64,000 bases of DNA from Tsukamurella sp. PLM1 (lineage in GTDB: Bacteria; Actinomycetota; Actinomycetes; Mycobacteriales; Mycobacteriaceae), in the NCBI RefSeq assembly GCF_023168325.1, contig NZ_AP025688.1, forward strand, positions 372,001 through 436,000, in the 5' to 3' direction. The position numbers were made by a program, and so were the translations under genes. Under the pieces are notes generated by a model, which did no database searches, was not told where the DNA came from, and saw only the letters and a list, made by a program, of their open reading frames with translations. Of this stretch, positions 30,473 through 38,476 are shown in pieces (within the stretch, counting starts at the first letter, position 1; each line of letters starts with the position of its first letter).

Positions 30473-31144
30473 TCACGCGCTCAGATCGTCGATCGCCGCG
30501 CGCCAATGGCGGACGGCGTCGACGTCCACCGGCGTGTCCCAGCCGCCGTGGCGCACCCCGCTGCCGGCGTGGAACGCGTCGATCCCCGCTGCCGTGAGCC
30601 GCGGCAGGTGATCGAAGCGGAGCCCTCCGCCCACCAGGAGCCGCTGCGGCGCATCTCTTTCCGCGGTAAGGGTGTCGATGCCGTCGTCCACACCGGTCGC
30701 CGCGCCCGCAGTGAGGAAGGTGTCCAGGCTCGGGAGGCCGGCGACAGCCTCGCGCAACGCCTTCCGGTCCGCCGCGTGATCGATCGCGCGGTGGAACGTC
30801 CACGGCGCGCCCTCGATCTCCTCGACGATGCGCGTGACCGCCAGCAGGTCGACGGTCCCGGCGGACGTGAGGAAGCCGAGCACGAACTCCTGCGCCCCGG
30901 CGCCTTTCAACTCGACCGTGCGCCGTACCAGCGCGCCCAGGTTCCCGGGCGCGAAACCGTCGGCGAGCCGGAGCATCACGCGCGCCGGGATGTCCACGGC
31001 GGCGCGGACCTCGGCGACGATGGCGGGGGAGGGGCTCAGCCCGTCGGCCGCCATGTCGGCCACGAGCTCCACCCGGTCGGCCCCACCCGCCTGCGCGGCG
31101 ACCGCGTCCCGGGCATCCAGAGCGATCACTTCGAGCAACGGCAT
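30473..31144 (-). CDS. cutC: CutC family protein
   Basis: A 223-residue TIM-barrel protein of the CutC family, once linked to copper homeostasis but of uncertain function. Signatures ADRVELVADMAADGLSPSP, FVLGFLTSAGTVD, FHRAIDH and LLVGGGL. It converges with metZ; 57 bases separate the stops. Confidence 0.85.
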   Translation of the reverse strand: MPLLEVIALDARDAVAAQAGGADRVELVADMAADGLSPSPAIVAEVRAAVDIPARVMLRLADGFAPGNLGALVRRTVELKGAGAQEFVLGFLTSAGTVDLLAVTRIVEEIEGAPWTFHRAIDHAADRKALREAVAGLPSLDTFLTAGAATGVDDGIDTLTAERDAPQRLLVGGGLRFDHLPRLTAAGIDAFHAGSGVRHGGWDTPVDVDAVRHWRAAIDDLSA

Positions 31145-31216
31145 GAAACCAGTCTCCCAAGGACGCCGCTGGAAATCCGATGGACCGAAGTGTTGCGTCC
31201 GAATACGCTGCCGTGC

Positions 31217-31285
31217 ATGGATATGCGCAAGTTTCCCGAATCGCTGCGGCAGTGCTACTGCCGTCGGTTCGGCGTGCCCGCATAA
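31217..31285 (+). CDS. Small ORF (22 aa) with CYC motif, possible leaderless leader peptide
   Basis: ATG at 31217 encodes MDMRKFPESLRQCYCRRFGV plus PA. A TACGCT -10-like element ends 7 bases before the ATG, the spacing of leaderless actinobacterial mRNAs. It lies about 100 bases upstream of rtcB. The CYCRR stretch recalls Cys-rich leader peptides that sense cysteine, but the link to rtcB is unclear. Low certainty. Confidence 0.35.
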   Translation: MDMRKFPESLRQCYCRRFGVPA

Positions 31286-31327
31286 CCTGCGGCAACCCGG
31301 GCCGTCGCTTCACCGCCGGCCCGGTGC

Positions 31328-31346
31328 CCATGCGTCACACGCATGG
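31328..31346. other. 8-bp hairpin upstream of rtcB
   Basis: Exact arms 31328-31335 and 31339-31346 around a CAC loop lie 41 bases before the rtcB start, downstream of the small ORF. It could be an attenuator or terminator of the leader. Confidence 0.4.
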
Positions 31347-31386
31347 CTTCTCGGACCGGTGACCACCACATCGAGACGAGAAAGAC

Positions 31387-32552
31387 ATGGAGAAGATCAG
31401 TAAGTCCTTGGTCTCGTGGGCGTCCATCTTGGACGAGAAGACCCGCGAGCAGGCGATCACCACGGCGAAGCTGCCGTTCATCTACCCGCACATCGCGTTG
31501 ATGCCCGACGCCCACCTGGGCAAGGGGGCCACCGTCGGTTCGGTCATCCCGAGCCTCGGCGCCGTGATCCCCGCGGCCGTCGGCGTCGACATCGGCTGCG
31601 GGATGATCGCGGTCCGCACCCAGTTCACGCTGGCCGACCTGCCCGACGACCGCGCGACGGTCCGCGAGGCCATCGAGCGGGCGATCCCGCTCTCGCCGGG
31701 CCGCTACAACAAGAAGGTCGCGGCCACGGCGGAGCCGAGGATCGCGGAGCTGACGGCGCTCGCCGAGCGGGCCGATTTCGACCCGGCCCAGTACGCGGGG
31801 AACTGGAGGCTCCAGCTGGGCACGCTAGGCGGAGGAAATCACTTTGCAGAGCTAAGCATTGATAGCGACCAGCGGGTTTGGGCATTCTTGCACTCCGGCT
31901 CCCGTGGGGTCGGCAACAAGATCGCCCAGCACCACATCGCCGTCGCTACCCGCCTCTGCAAGCAGTGGTGGATCGAGCTGCCGGATCCGGACCTCGCGTA
32001 CCTCGTGGAGAGGACGCCCGAGTTCCGCCGGTACATCGCCGAGCTGACGTGGGCGCAGCACTTCGCGCTGCTCAACCGTGAGGAGATGATGGACCGGGTG
32101 ATCCGCCAGCTCGGCGAGTGGGTGGGGACACGTGTCGTCGAGGCGGAGCGGATCAACTGCCACCACAACTTCACCAAGCGTGAGAAGCACTTCGGCAAGG
32201 AGGTGTGGGTGTCCAGGAAGGGCGCGATCGAGGCGACCGAGGGCAAGCTCGGCCTCATCCCGGGCTCCATGGGCACCGCGTCCTACATCGTCGAGGGCAA
32301 GGGCTACGCCCCGTCGCTCAACAGCTCGCCGCACGGCGCGGGCAGGAGTACTCCCGGTCCGCGGCGCGCAAGACGTTCACGCACGAGCAGTTGCGGGAGG
32401 CCATGGCGGGCATCGAGTTCCGCGACAGTGCCGACTTCATCGACGAGATCCCGCAGGCCTACAAGCCCATCGACCGCGTCATCGCTGACGCGGAGCAGTT
32501 GGTCAGGGTCCGCGCCGTGCTGCGGCAGATCGTGAACGTCAAGGGGCAGTAG
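31387..32552 (+). CDS. rtcB: RNA-splicing ligase RtcB, frameshifted
   Basis: A GTP/Mn2+-dependent ligase that joins 2',3'-cyclic phosphate and 5'-OH RNA ends (tRNA and rRNA repair). Signatures: MPDAHLGKGATVGSVI, VGVDIGCGMIAVRT, LGGGNHFAEL, FLHSGSRGVGN and CHHNFTKRE; the guanylated His lies in SSPHGAG. One G is missing at 32340-32342; repair gives GAGQEYSRSAARKTF and a 388-residue protein, the compact actinobacterial form. No rtcA or rtcR is nearby. A large hairpin ends the gene. Confidence 0.92.
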
Positions 32553-32561
32553 TCGCCCACG

Positions 32562-32615
32562 TGTAGGCGGAAACCGTGATGTTCTCCCAGGGGTTCATCG
32601 CGGTTTCCGTCTACA
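32562..32615. terminator. Bidirectional terminator between rtcB and TetR gene
   Basis: Arms 32562-32581 and 32596-32615 pair at 18 of 20 positions, the other two being possible G-U pairs, with a 14-base loop. It lies between convergent genes and overlaps the TetR stop codon. Confidence 0.85.
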
Positions 32616-33219
32616 GCTGTCCGCTCGAGAATGAGCGGTCGAGGTGGTAGCGGGCGACCTCGACGGCGCGCTCGGGCGTGTGGTGCCCGATCACCACCGC
32701 CGTGCTCAGGCCGTTGCACAGTGCGATGAGGCTGTCGGTCTCCACGCCGAGATCCACTCCAGGTGCAACCTGGCCGAGGCGGTCGGCCTCGAGGAAGGCT
32801 TCGTGGATGCTCGATCGCAGTCGGCCGACGCCACCCGCCAGGGGTTCGGCCGCGAGGGCTGGATTCGTCATGGCCAGCGCCGCGAATGCTGACGAAACTC
32901 GGTAGAAGGCGTAGCTCGGCCCGTCGGTCGGAATCGCCTCGAGCAGGAATGCGTCCAGCACGTCGCGTGGCGTCGGTGCATCGAGTGCGGACAGTCGTTC
33001 GCGCCACCGCTCGTTCGATTGCTCCTCGAGCCGCCGGAGCGCGCCCACGAGGAGCTGTTGCTTGCTAGTGAAGTAGTACTGCACGAGCCGTAGCGAGACT
33101 CCAGCCTCGGCCGCGACCGAGCGCATCGACACCGCGTGCAGGCCGTCGCGCGCAGCGACGCGGGCCAGCGCGTCGGCGATCTGAGCTCGTCGTTCGTCGT
33201 GATCCACGGACCTCGGCAA
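32611..33219 (-). CDS. TetR-family regulator
   Basis: A 202-residue regulator. The N-terminal HTH is clear: DERRAQIADALARVAARDG, MRSVAAEAGVSLRLVQYYF. The C-terminal ligand domain resembles the TetR_C group with QYYFTSKQQLL. The start is taken as TTG 33219 (LPRSVDHDERR) because AAGGAGG lies 5 bases upstream; GTG 33225 directly abuts that site. It is divergent from an MFS exporter and probably represses it through the palindrome at 33234-33249. Confidence 0.88.
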   Translation of the reverse strand: MPRSVDHDERRAQIADALARVAARDGLHAVSMRSVAAEAGVSLRLVQYYFTSKQQLLVGALRRLEEQSNERWRERLSALDAPTPRDVLDAFLLEAIPTDGPSYAFYRVSSAFAALAMTNPALAAEPLAGGVGRLRSSIHEAFLEADRLGQVAPGVDLGVETDSLIALCNGLSTAVVIGHHTPERAVEVARYHLDRSFSSGQL

Positions 33220-33233
33220 CGCCACCTCCTTGT

Positions 33234-33264
33234 TGATACAGTCGTATCACATCGTTTTGATACA
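33234..33264. promoter_or_regulatory. TetR operator candidate
   Basis: TGATAC-AGTC-GTATCA (33234-33249) is a perfect palindrome, and a third half-site TGATACA follows at 33258-33264. It lies between the divergent TetR and MFS genes and would cover both promoters. Confidence 0.75.
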
Positions 33265-33285
33265 GGTGACGTAGAAAGGTGGGTC

Positions 33286-34667
33286 ATGTCTGGACGCGTG
33301 CTCGCCGCGGCCTGTCTCGCGCAGCTGATGATCACGCTCGACGTCTCGGTCGTGAACATCGCGCTGCCCGCCGTCCGGGCCGACCTGGGGCTCGGCACCG
33401 TCGGGCAGCAGTGGGTGGTGACGGCCTACGCCCTGCCGTTCGCCGGCTTCCTCCTGATCGGGGGCAGGTTCGCGGACCTGGTCGGTGTGCGAACGACGTT
33501 CGGCGGTGGCATGGCTTTGTTCACCGCGGCGAGCGTCGTCGCCGGGGCGGCCCCCGGCCCGGGGTCCTTCTCGCGGGGCGTGCGCTCCAGGGGCTGGCCG
33601 CGGCGTTCGTCGCGCCCGCCGCGCTGGCAATGGTCACCACCACCTTCGAGGAGGAGGCGCGCACGCGGGCGCTGGCCTGGTGGACCGCGATGAGCATCGC
33701 GGGCGGCACGGCCGGCAACCTGTGCGGCGGCGTGCTCACGGAGGTGTTCGGCTGGCGGTCGGTGCTCCTGGTGAACGTTCCGCTCGGCGTGATCGCCTCG
33801 ACCCTGGTGCGGCGCGCCTCGTTGCCCGCCGGATCGGCGCGGTCGCGCGCACGGCGCGGTCGCCTGGATGTGGGCGCCGCGGCCCTGGTGACGACGGCGC
33901 TCATGATCGCCGCGTTCGGGCTCGGCGCGACGGGCGAGCGGCGCTGGACGGCCGGCGGTGCGGCGCTCGTGACGGCGGTGATCCTGTTCGCCGCCTTCGT
34001 CCGTCGTGACCGCCGCAGTCCGCTGCCGATGGTCCCGGCCGGTGTGCTGAAGGGGCGGGTGGTGCGCTGGGGCAACGTCGGGATCCTGCTCGCCGGAGCG
34101 GCGCTGGTGCCCATGTGGTTCTTCCTGTCACTCCAGCTGCAGGTGTTGCTGGGGTATCCGCCCGTGATCGCCGGCCTCGCGTTCCTGCCGCACACCGTCA
34201 TCCAGCTGATCGTGGGCCTGCGGTGGACGCCGCTCCTCCTCCGGCGATTCGGCGCAACAGTGCTCGTGGCCACCGGCTCACTCCTCCTCGCCGCGGGCTT
34301 CGCCTGGCAGAGTCTCCTGGTACCCGAATCGTCCTATGTCGCAGCGGTCCTCCTCCCCGCCGTCCTCATCGCGGTGGGGGCCGGGGTCATGAATCTGCCG
34401 TTGACCACGATGACCGTCGCCGGCGTCCCCGATTCGATGGCCGGCACGGCCTCGGGAATCATGAACTGTGCCAAGCAGATCGGTGGTGGAATCGGATTGG
34501 CCGTGCTCGTCGCCGCGACCGCGGGTATGGCCGAGCCCGCGACCGCCTACGGTGTCGCGTTCGTGATCATGGCGGGCCTGGTCGCGCTCATCGGCGTCGG
34601 AGCCGTGCTCGTCGCACGGATACCTCGGCCGCGGATTCCTCAGCCGGGGAACGGGTCCTCCGTGTGA
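33286..34667 (+). CDS. MFS drug-efflux transporter, DHA2-like, frameshifted
   Basis: A 460-residue proton-driven exporter with 14-helix-like features: LMITLDVSVVNIALPAV, the antiporter motif VTAYALPFAGFLLIGGR and later WWTAMSIAGGTAGNLCGGVL. One G is lost in the run 33561-33564; repair restores PGVLLAGRALQGLAAAFVAP. It is paired with the divergent TetR repressor, so it is probably induced by a toxic ligand (inference). Its end overlaps the convergent HAD gene by 28 bases. Confidence 0.88.
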
Positions 34668-35425
34668 CCGACGAGGTCCGCGACGGAGTCGATCGTGCGG
34701 GTGGGCCGGTAGGGATAGGCGGTCACGGACTCGCGGGTGGAGATGCCGGTGAGCACCAGGATGGTGCGGAGGCCGGCCTCCAGGCCGCAGACGATGTCGG
34801 TATCCATCCGGTCACCGATCATCAGGGTGTCCGCGGAGTGCGCCCCGAGGGCGCGCAGGGCGGATCGCATCATGAGGGAGTTCGGCTTGCCCACGTAGTA
34901 CGGCGAGAGGCCCGTGGCCTCGCGGATGAGGGCGGCCACCGCGCCGGTCGCCGGCAGCAGGCCGTCGCGCGACGGCCCCGTCGGATCCGGGTTCGTGGCG
35001 ATGAACCGCGAGCCGCGCTCGATCAGCCGGATGGCGGTGGTGATGGCCTCGAACGAGTACGTGCGGGTCTCGCCCAGCACCACGTAATCGGGATCGTTGT
35101 CGGTGAGCACGTAGCCCACGTCGTGCAGGGCCGTGGTCAGCCCGGACTCGCCCACGACGTACGCCGTCCCGTTCGGCCGCTGGTCCTGCAGGAACTTCGC
35201 GGTAGCGAGCGCCGATGTCCAGATCCGCGCCTCGGGGATGTCGAGGCCGGTGGCGACCAGGCGGGCGCGCAGGTCGCGCGGCGTGCGCGTCGAGTTGTTG
35301 GTCAACACCATGAACGGCGTCCCCGCGGCCGTCAGCTCCGCGATGAAGGCGTCGGCGCCGGGGATGAGGTGCTCCTCGTGGACGAGCACTCCGTCCATGT
35401 CCATCAGGTACGTCCACTCGGTCAT
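34640..35425 (-). CDS. HAD-IIA family phosphatase (NagD-like)
   Basis: A 261-residue HAD hydrolase. Motif 1 is DMDGVL (both Asp present), motif 2 VLTNNSTRT, the C2 cap follows, and motif 4 is GDRMDTDI. The NagD group dephosphorylates nucleotides and small sugar phosphates. The ATG at 35425 gives MTEWTYLMDMDGVL; the longer upstream reading would enter the riboswitch area and is rejected. Confidence 0.88.
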   Translation of the reverse strand: MTEWTYLMDMDGVLVHEEHLIPGADAFIAELTAAGTPFMVLTNNSTRTPRDLRARLVATGLDIPEARIWTSALATAKFLQDQRPNGTAYVVGESGLTTALHDVGYVLTDNDPDYVVLGETRTYSFEAITTAIRLIERGSRFIATNPDPTGPSRDGLLPATGAVAALIREATGLSPYYVGKPNSLMMRSALRALGAHSADTLMIGDRMDTDIVCGLEAGLRTILVLTGISTRESVTAYPYRPTRTIDSVADLVGHTEDPFPG

Positions 35426-35508
35426 GCCCGCGAATCTACTCCGAGCAGGTTTGGCGTCGTCGTGATTCGAACCTTGACGCCGGGTCGCGCGACAGGGCAT
35501 TCTCGGAT

Positions 35509-35600
35509 CAGGTCATGAGTGCCAGTGACAAGCCCCGGCTCGCTGGTCGGCAACCCTCCTCCGCGGTGGGGTGCTCCGGGTGACGACCTGGCCGCATCGG
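35509..35600 (+). promoter_or_regulatory. SAM-IV riboswitch
   Basis: The segment from GGTCATGAGTGCCAG to GACGACCTGG matches the SAM-IV aptamer as I remember it: P1 pairs 35509-35514 with 35585-35590, followed by the conserved GACAAGCCCCGGCTCGCTGG and CGGCAACCCTCC blocks. It lies 87 bases upstream of a class V aminotransferase gene. SAM binding should reduce expression. Confidence 0.88.
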
Positions 35601-35649
35601 AAGGGTGCGGCAAGCGCGGATTCGCGGCACTGCTCGGGCGGTGTCGTGC

Positions 35650-35669
35650 GTCCTCAACCGTTGAAGGAC
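35650..35669 (+). promoter_or_regulatory. RBS-sequestering hairpin (riboswitch expression platform)
   Basis: GTCCTCAA pairs with TTGAAGGAC across a CCG loop, with one bulged A. The 3' arm contains the ribosome site AAGGAC, 7 bases before the ATG at 35677. This implies translational control, with the stem masking the ribosome site. Confidence 0.65.
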
Positions 35670-35676
35670 ATCTCTC

Positions 35677-36981
35677 ATGAGCATCACCATCGCCGAGCGC
35701 ACCGCCGTCTGCCTCACCCCGACCGTCACGTCGCCCGTCACCGCCGTCCGCAGCACGCCGCTCTCGCTGGGCCCCCTCGCCGCGGTCACCGGTGCCGACG
35801 AGTACGCCCCGCTCAGCGACGGCGCGACGGTCCGCTACGCCAACTTCGACTACGCCGCCAGCGCGCCCGCTCTCGTCGAGGTGCAGCACGCCGTGCAGGA
35901 GGCGCTCGCCGAGTACGCGAGCGTGCACCGCGGCGCCGGCCACCTCTCGCAGCGCTCCACCTCCCGCTACGAGCGCGCCCGCGAGGTCGTCGCCGAGTTC
36001 GTGGGCGCCCGCGCCGACGACCACGTCATCTTCACCGGCAACACCACCGACTCGATCAATCTGCTGGCGGGCTGCGTGCCCGGCGAGGTCGTGGTCCTCG
36101 ATTGCGAGCACCACGCGAACCTGCTGCCGTGGAAGCGGATCGGCGCCCGCGTGATCTCCGCGCCGCTGTCGATCGAGGGCACGCTCGAGGTGCTCGAGAA
36201 GGAGCTGAGCGCGCGTCCCGCCGCCCTGGTCAGCGTGACCGGCGCCTCCAACGTCACGGGTGAGGTGCTGCCCATCCGCCGGCTCGCCGCGCTCGCGCAC
36301 CGGCACGGTGCCCGGATCGCGGTCGACGGTGCCCAGCTGGTGCCGCACCGTCGGATCTCCCTGCGCGAGAGCGGCGTCGACTACCTCGCCTTCTCCGGAC
36401 ACAAGCTGTACGCGCCCTTCGGCTCAGGCGTGCTCGTGGGCCGCGCCGACTGGTTCGACGAGGCCGAGCCCGTCCGCTGCGGCGGCGGCGCCAGTTACGA
36501 GGTGATCGGCACGCCCGTCTCGAAGTCCGTCGAGGTGGCCTGGCACACCGGGCCCGCGCGGCACGAGGCCGGCTCGCCGAACGTCCTGGGCGCCGTCGCG
36601 ATCGCCGCCGCGTGCGAGGCCATCGAGCGCCTCGGCGAGGACGCCATCGCCCGCCACGAGCGGTTCCTCACCGACCTGCTGCTGCGCTCGCTCGAGGGTG
36701 TCGACGAGGTCCGCACGCTGAAGATCTGGGCCGACTCCACCGAGCGGGTGGGCATCGTCGCGTTCACCGTCGACGGCCGCACGCCCCGCGAGGTCGCCGA
36801 GTTCCTCTCGTCCGAGCACGGGATCGGCGTGCGCGACGGGAAGTTCTGCGCCCACCCCGTCGTTCACCGATTGGGGTGCTACGACGGCGCCGTCCGCGCG
36901 AGCATCGGCCTCGGCACGAGCGAGAACGACGTGCGCCGCCTGGCGCGCGCCCTCGAAGACCTGTCCGCACGAGCGAAGTGA
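35677..36981 (+). CDS. Class V aminotransferase, cysteine-desulfurase-like, SAM-IV controlled
   Basis: A 434-residue PLP enzyme of the NifS/Csd fold. Substrate and cofactor motifs: NFDYAASAPAL, VHRGAGHLSQRST, the PLP-binding DGAQLVPHR and the Lys in FSGHKLYAPFGSGVL. About 50 extra N-terminal residues precede the fold. The SAM-IV riboswitch upstream links it to sulfur/methionine economy, so a role in sulfur mobilisation or methionine salvage is likely but unproven. The next gene starts 14 bases downstream. Confidence 0.85.
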   Translation: MSITIAERTAVCLTPTVTSPVTAVRSTPLSLGPLAAVTGADEYAPLSDGATVRYANFDYAASAPALVEVQHAVQEALAEYASVHRGAGHLSQRSTSRYERAREVVAEFVGARADDHVIFTGNTTDSINLLAGCVPGEVVVLDCEHHANLLPWKRIGARVISAPLSIEGTLEVLEKELSARPAALVSVTGASNVTGEVLPIRRLAALAHRHGARIAVDGAQLVPHRRISLRESGVDYLAFSGHKLYAPFGSGVLVGRADWFDEAEPVRCGGGASYEVIGTPVSKSVEVAWHTGPARHEAGSPNVLGAVAIAAACEAIERLGEDAIARHERFLTDLLLRSLEGVDEVRTLKIWADSTERVGIVAFTVDGRTPREVAEFLSSEHGIGVRDGKFCAHPVVHRLGCYDGAVRASIGLGTSENDVRRLARALEDLSARAK

Positions 36982-36995
36982 ATCCGGAGGATCCC

Positions 36996-37379
36996 ATGAC
37001 CGTCTCCCGCCCCGCACTGGTGGTCACCGTCGACGGTGAGCCCGAGTCCGTGCACCTGACCCGGGTTCGCGCCGCCGACCTGCGCCTCGCGCAGCGGGAG
37101 CGCGGCTACCTGCGTGCCGAGGCCGAGCGCGCCGGGCGGGAGCCGGGCGCGGTCGCGCTCGAGGTCGACGTCGTGATCGACGAGCGGGCCGCGGACGCCC
37201 GCGCCAGCTACGCCCCGAACGGCGCCGCGCCGCAGGGCATCATCTACATCGGCACCCCGTCAGGGCTGAAGTCCCTGATCGAGGACGTCTACGCCGCCGA
37301 GGTCGCCGACGCGGTGGTCCTGCGGCCCGTGGGCGGCGCGCGCACCAAGGACCTGATCACCACCCTGCTCGCCGCGTAG
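36996..37379 (+). CDS. Hypothetical protein in the SAM-IV operon
   Basis: 127 residues, no certain family. The C-terminal half (GIIYIGTPSGLKSLIEDVYAAE followed by ADAVVLRPV) resembles the end of luciferase-like flavin monooxygenases, where such a sequence closes the barrel; the N-terminal half has no match I know. It could be a shortened monooxygenase piece or a partner of the aminotransferase. GGAGG lies 5 bases before the ATG. Confidence 0.6.
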   Translation: MTVSRPALVVTVDGEPESVHLTRVRAADLRLAQRERGYLRAEAERAGREPGAVALEVDVVIDERAADARASYAPNGAAPQGIIYIGTPSGLKSLIEDVYAAEVADAVVLRPVGGARTKDLITTLLAA

Positions 37380-37397
37380 GCACCGTCATACTGGGGC

Positions 37398-37877
37398 GTG
37401 ACCGCGCCGTACTCGCCCCGCACCGAAGCCGTCCGCGCCGCCCTCGCCGCGGCCGGTCATCCCGACACCGTGCGGCACGTGCCCGACGGTGCCCGCACGG
37501 CCGCCGAGGCGGCCGCGGCACTGGGCTGCGAGGTGGGCGCGATCGCGAACAGCCTCGTCTTCCTGGCCGACGGTGCGCCGCTCCTCGTGCTCTCCAGCGG
37601 GCGGCACCGCGTGGACACCGCCGGCCTCGCGGAACGGATCGGGCGCGAGCGGATCTCGCGCGCGCAGCCTGAGGACGTGCTCGCGGCGACCGGGCAGGTG
37701 ATCGGCGGCGTCTCGCCGGTGGGCCACCCGGCACCGGTGGTCACCGTGATCGACGAGTCGCTGCGCGACTACCCGGACCTGTACGCCGCGGCGGGCACCC
37801 ACGACACGATCTTTCGCACCGATTTCGATGCGCTGGTGGCGCTGACCGGAGCCCGGATCGTGCGCACGAATGCCTGA
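37398..37877 (+). CDS. ybaK: YbaK/EbsC family aminoacyl-tRNA deacylase
   Basis: A 159-residue protein of the YbaK/ProX fold, which hydrolyses mischarged tRNAs (Cys-tRNA(Pro), Ala-tRNA(Pro)). Signatures: IANSLVFLADGAPLLVLSSG, VIGGVSPVGH (the GxxxP loop) and the end FRTDFDALVALTGA. The GTG at 37398 lies 18 bases after the previous stop, so it may be part of the riboswitch operon. Confidence 0.85.
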   Translation: MTAPYSPRTEAVRAALAAAGHPDTVRHVPDGARTAAEAAAALGCEVGAIANSLVFLADGAPLLVLSSGRHRVDTAGLAERIGRERISRAQPEDVLAATGQVIGGVSPVGHPAPVVTVIDESLRDYPDLYAAAGTHDTIFRTDFDALVALTGARIVRTNA

Positions 37878-37977
37878 TCGGGCGGTGCGCCCGAATCGCT
37901 TCGCCCCCAGATAGTTGTATACTGCACGTAGTTCGAGGTTCCCGGCGCCGCCGGGGTGTGTCAGCGGAGGCGTGGCG

Positions 37978-38448
37978 ATGGATGAGGAACGGGCGAAGCG
38001 AGTCGAGGGCATCGTCGGCGTGATCGTGGAACTCACCCGCCTCAAGGAGCGGCACGCCGCGATCACCCGCAACGTCGTGGCGCCGGACGGCGTGGAGCTC
38101 GCCGCCTATGCGGCCCTGTTCGCCCTGGAGAAGGACGGCCCGATGCGCTCGTCCGTGCTCGCGGAGCGGATCCACACCGACCCCTCCACCGCGAGCCGCT
38201 ACGTCAGCACCCTGACGAACCTGGGCTACGCCGACCGCACCCCGGATCCGTCCGACCGGCGCGCCGCGCTCGTCGCCGCCACCGAGGCGGGGCGCGAGAA
38301 GGTGGCGCACATCCGCGCGCAGCGCAACGAGCGGCTGCGCCCATTGCTGGCCGAGTGGACCGACGAGGAGATCGACCAGTTCGTCGCCCTGGGCAACCGC
38401 GCGCTCGACCAGTTCGAGCAGGCGTTGTCATTGATGCGAGAACCCTGA
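37978..38448 (+). CDS. MarR-family regulator
   Basis: A 156-residue winged-helix dimer. The HTH (MRSSVLAERIHTDPSTASRYVSTL) and the wing (DPSDRRAALVAAT) are typical. The ATG at 37978 follows GGAGG by 7 bases. A TTGTATACTGCACGTA stretch about 60 bases upstream could be its operator. The effector is unknown. Confidence 0.85.
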   Translation: MDEERAKRVEGIVGVIVELTRLKERHAAITRNVVAPDGVELAAYAALFALEKDGPMRSSVLAERIHTDPSTASRYVSTLTNLGYADRTPDPSDRRAALVAATEAGREKVAHIRAQRNERLRPLLAEWTDEEIDQFVALGNRALDQFEQALSLMREP

Positions 38449-38476
38449 CACTGACCGCATCGAGCAGACTGGTGAC

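Noticed and set aside
35461..35500. A tRNA T-arm-like GGTTCGAATC on the minus strand
   Set aside because: No matching acceptor stem, anticodon arm or D arm within 100 bases.
35515..35585. A short ORF starting with ATGAGTGCCAG
   Set aside because: It lies entirely within the SAM-IV aptamer; its codons are explained by the conserved RNA.
37915..37977. An upstream extension of the MarR gene
   Set aside because: It would include the promoter-like TTGTATAC region and lacks a ribosome site; ATG 37978 has GGAGG.
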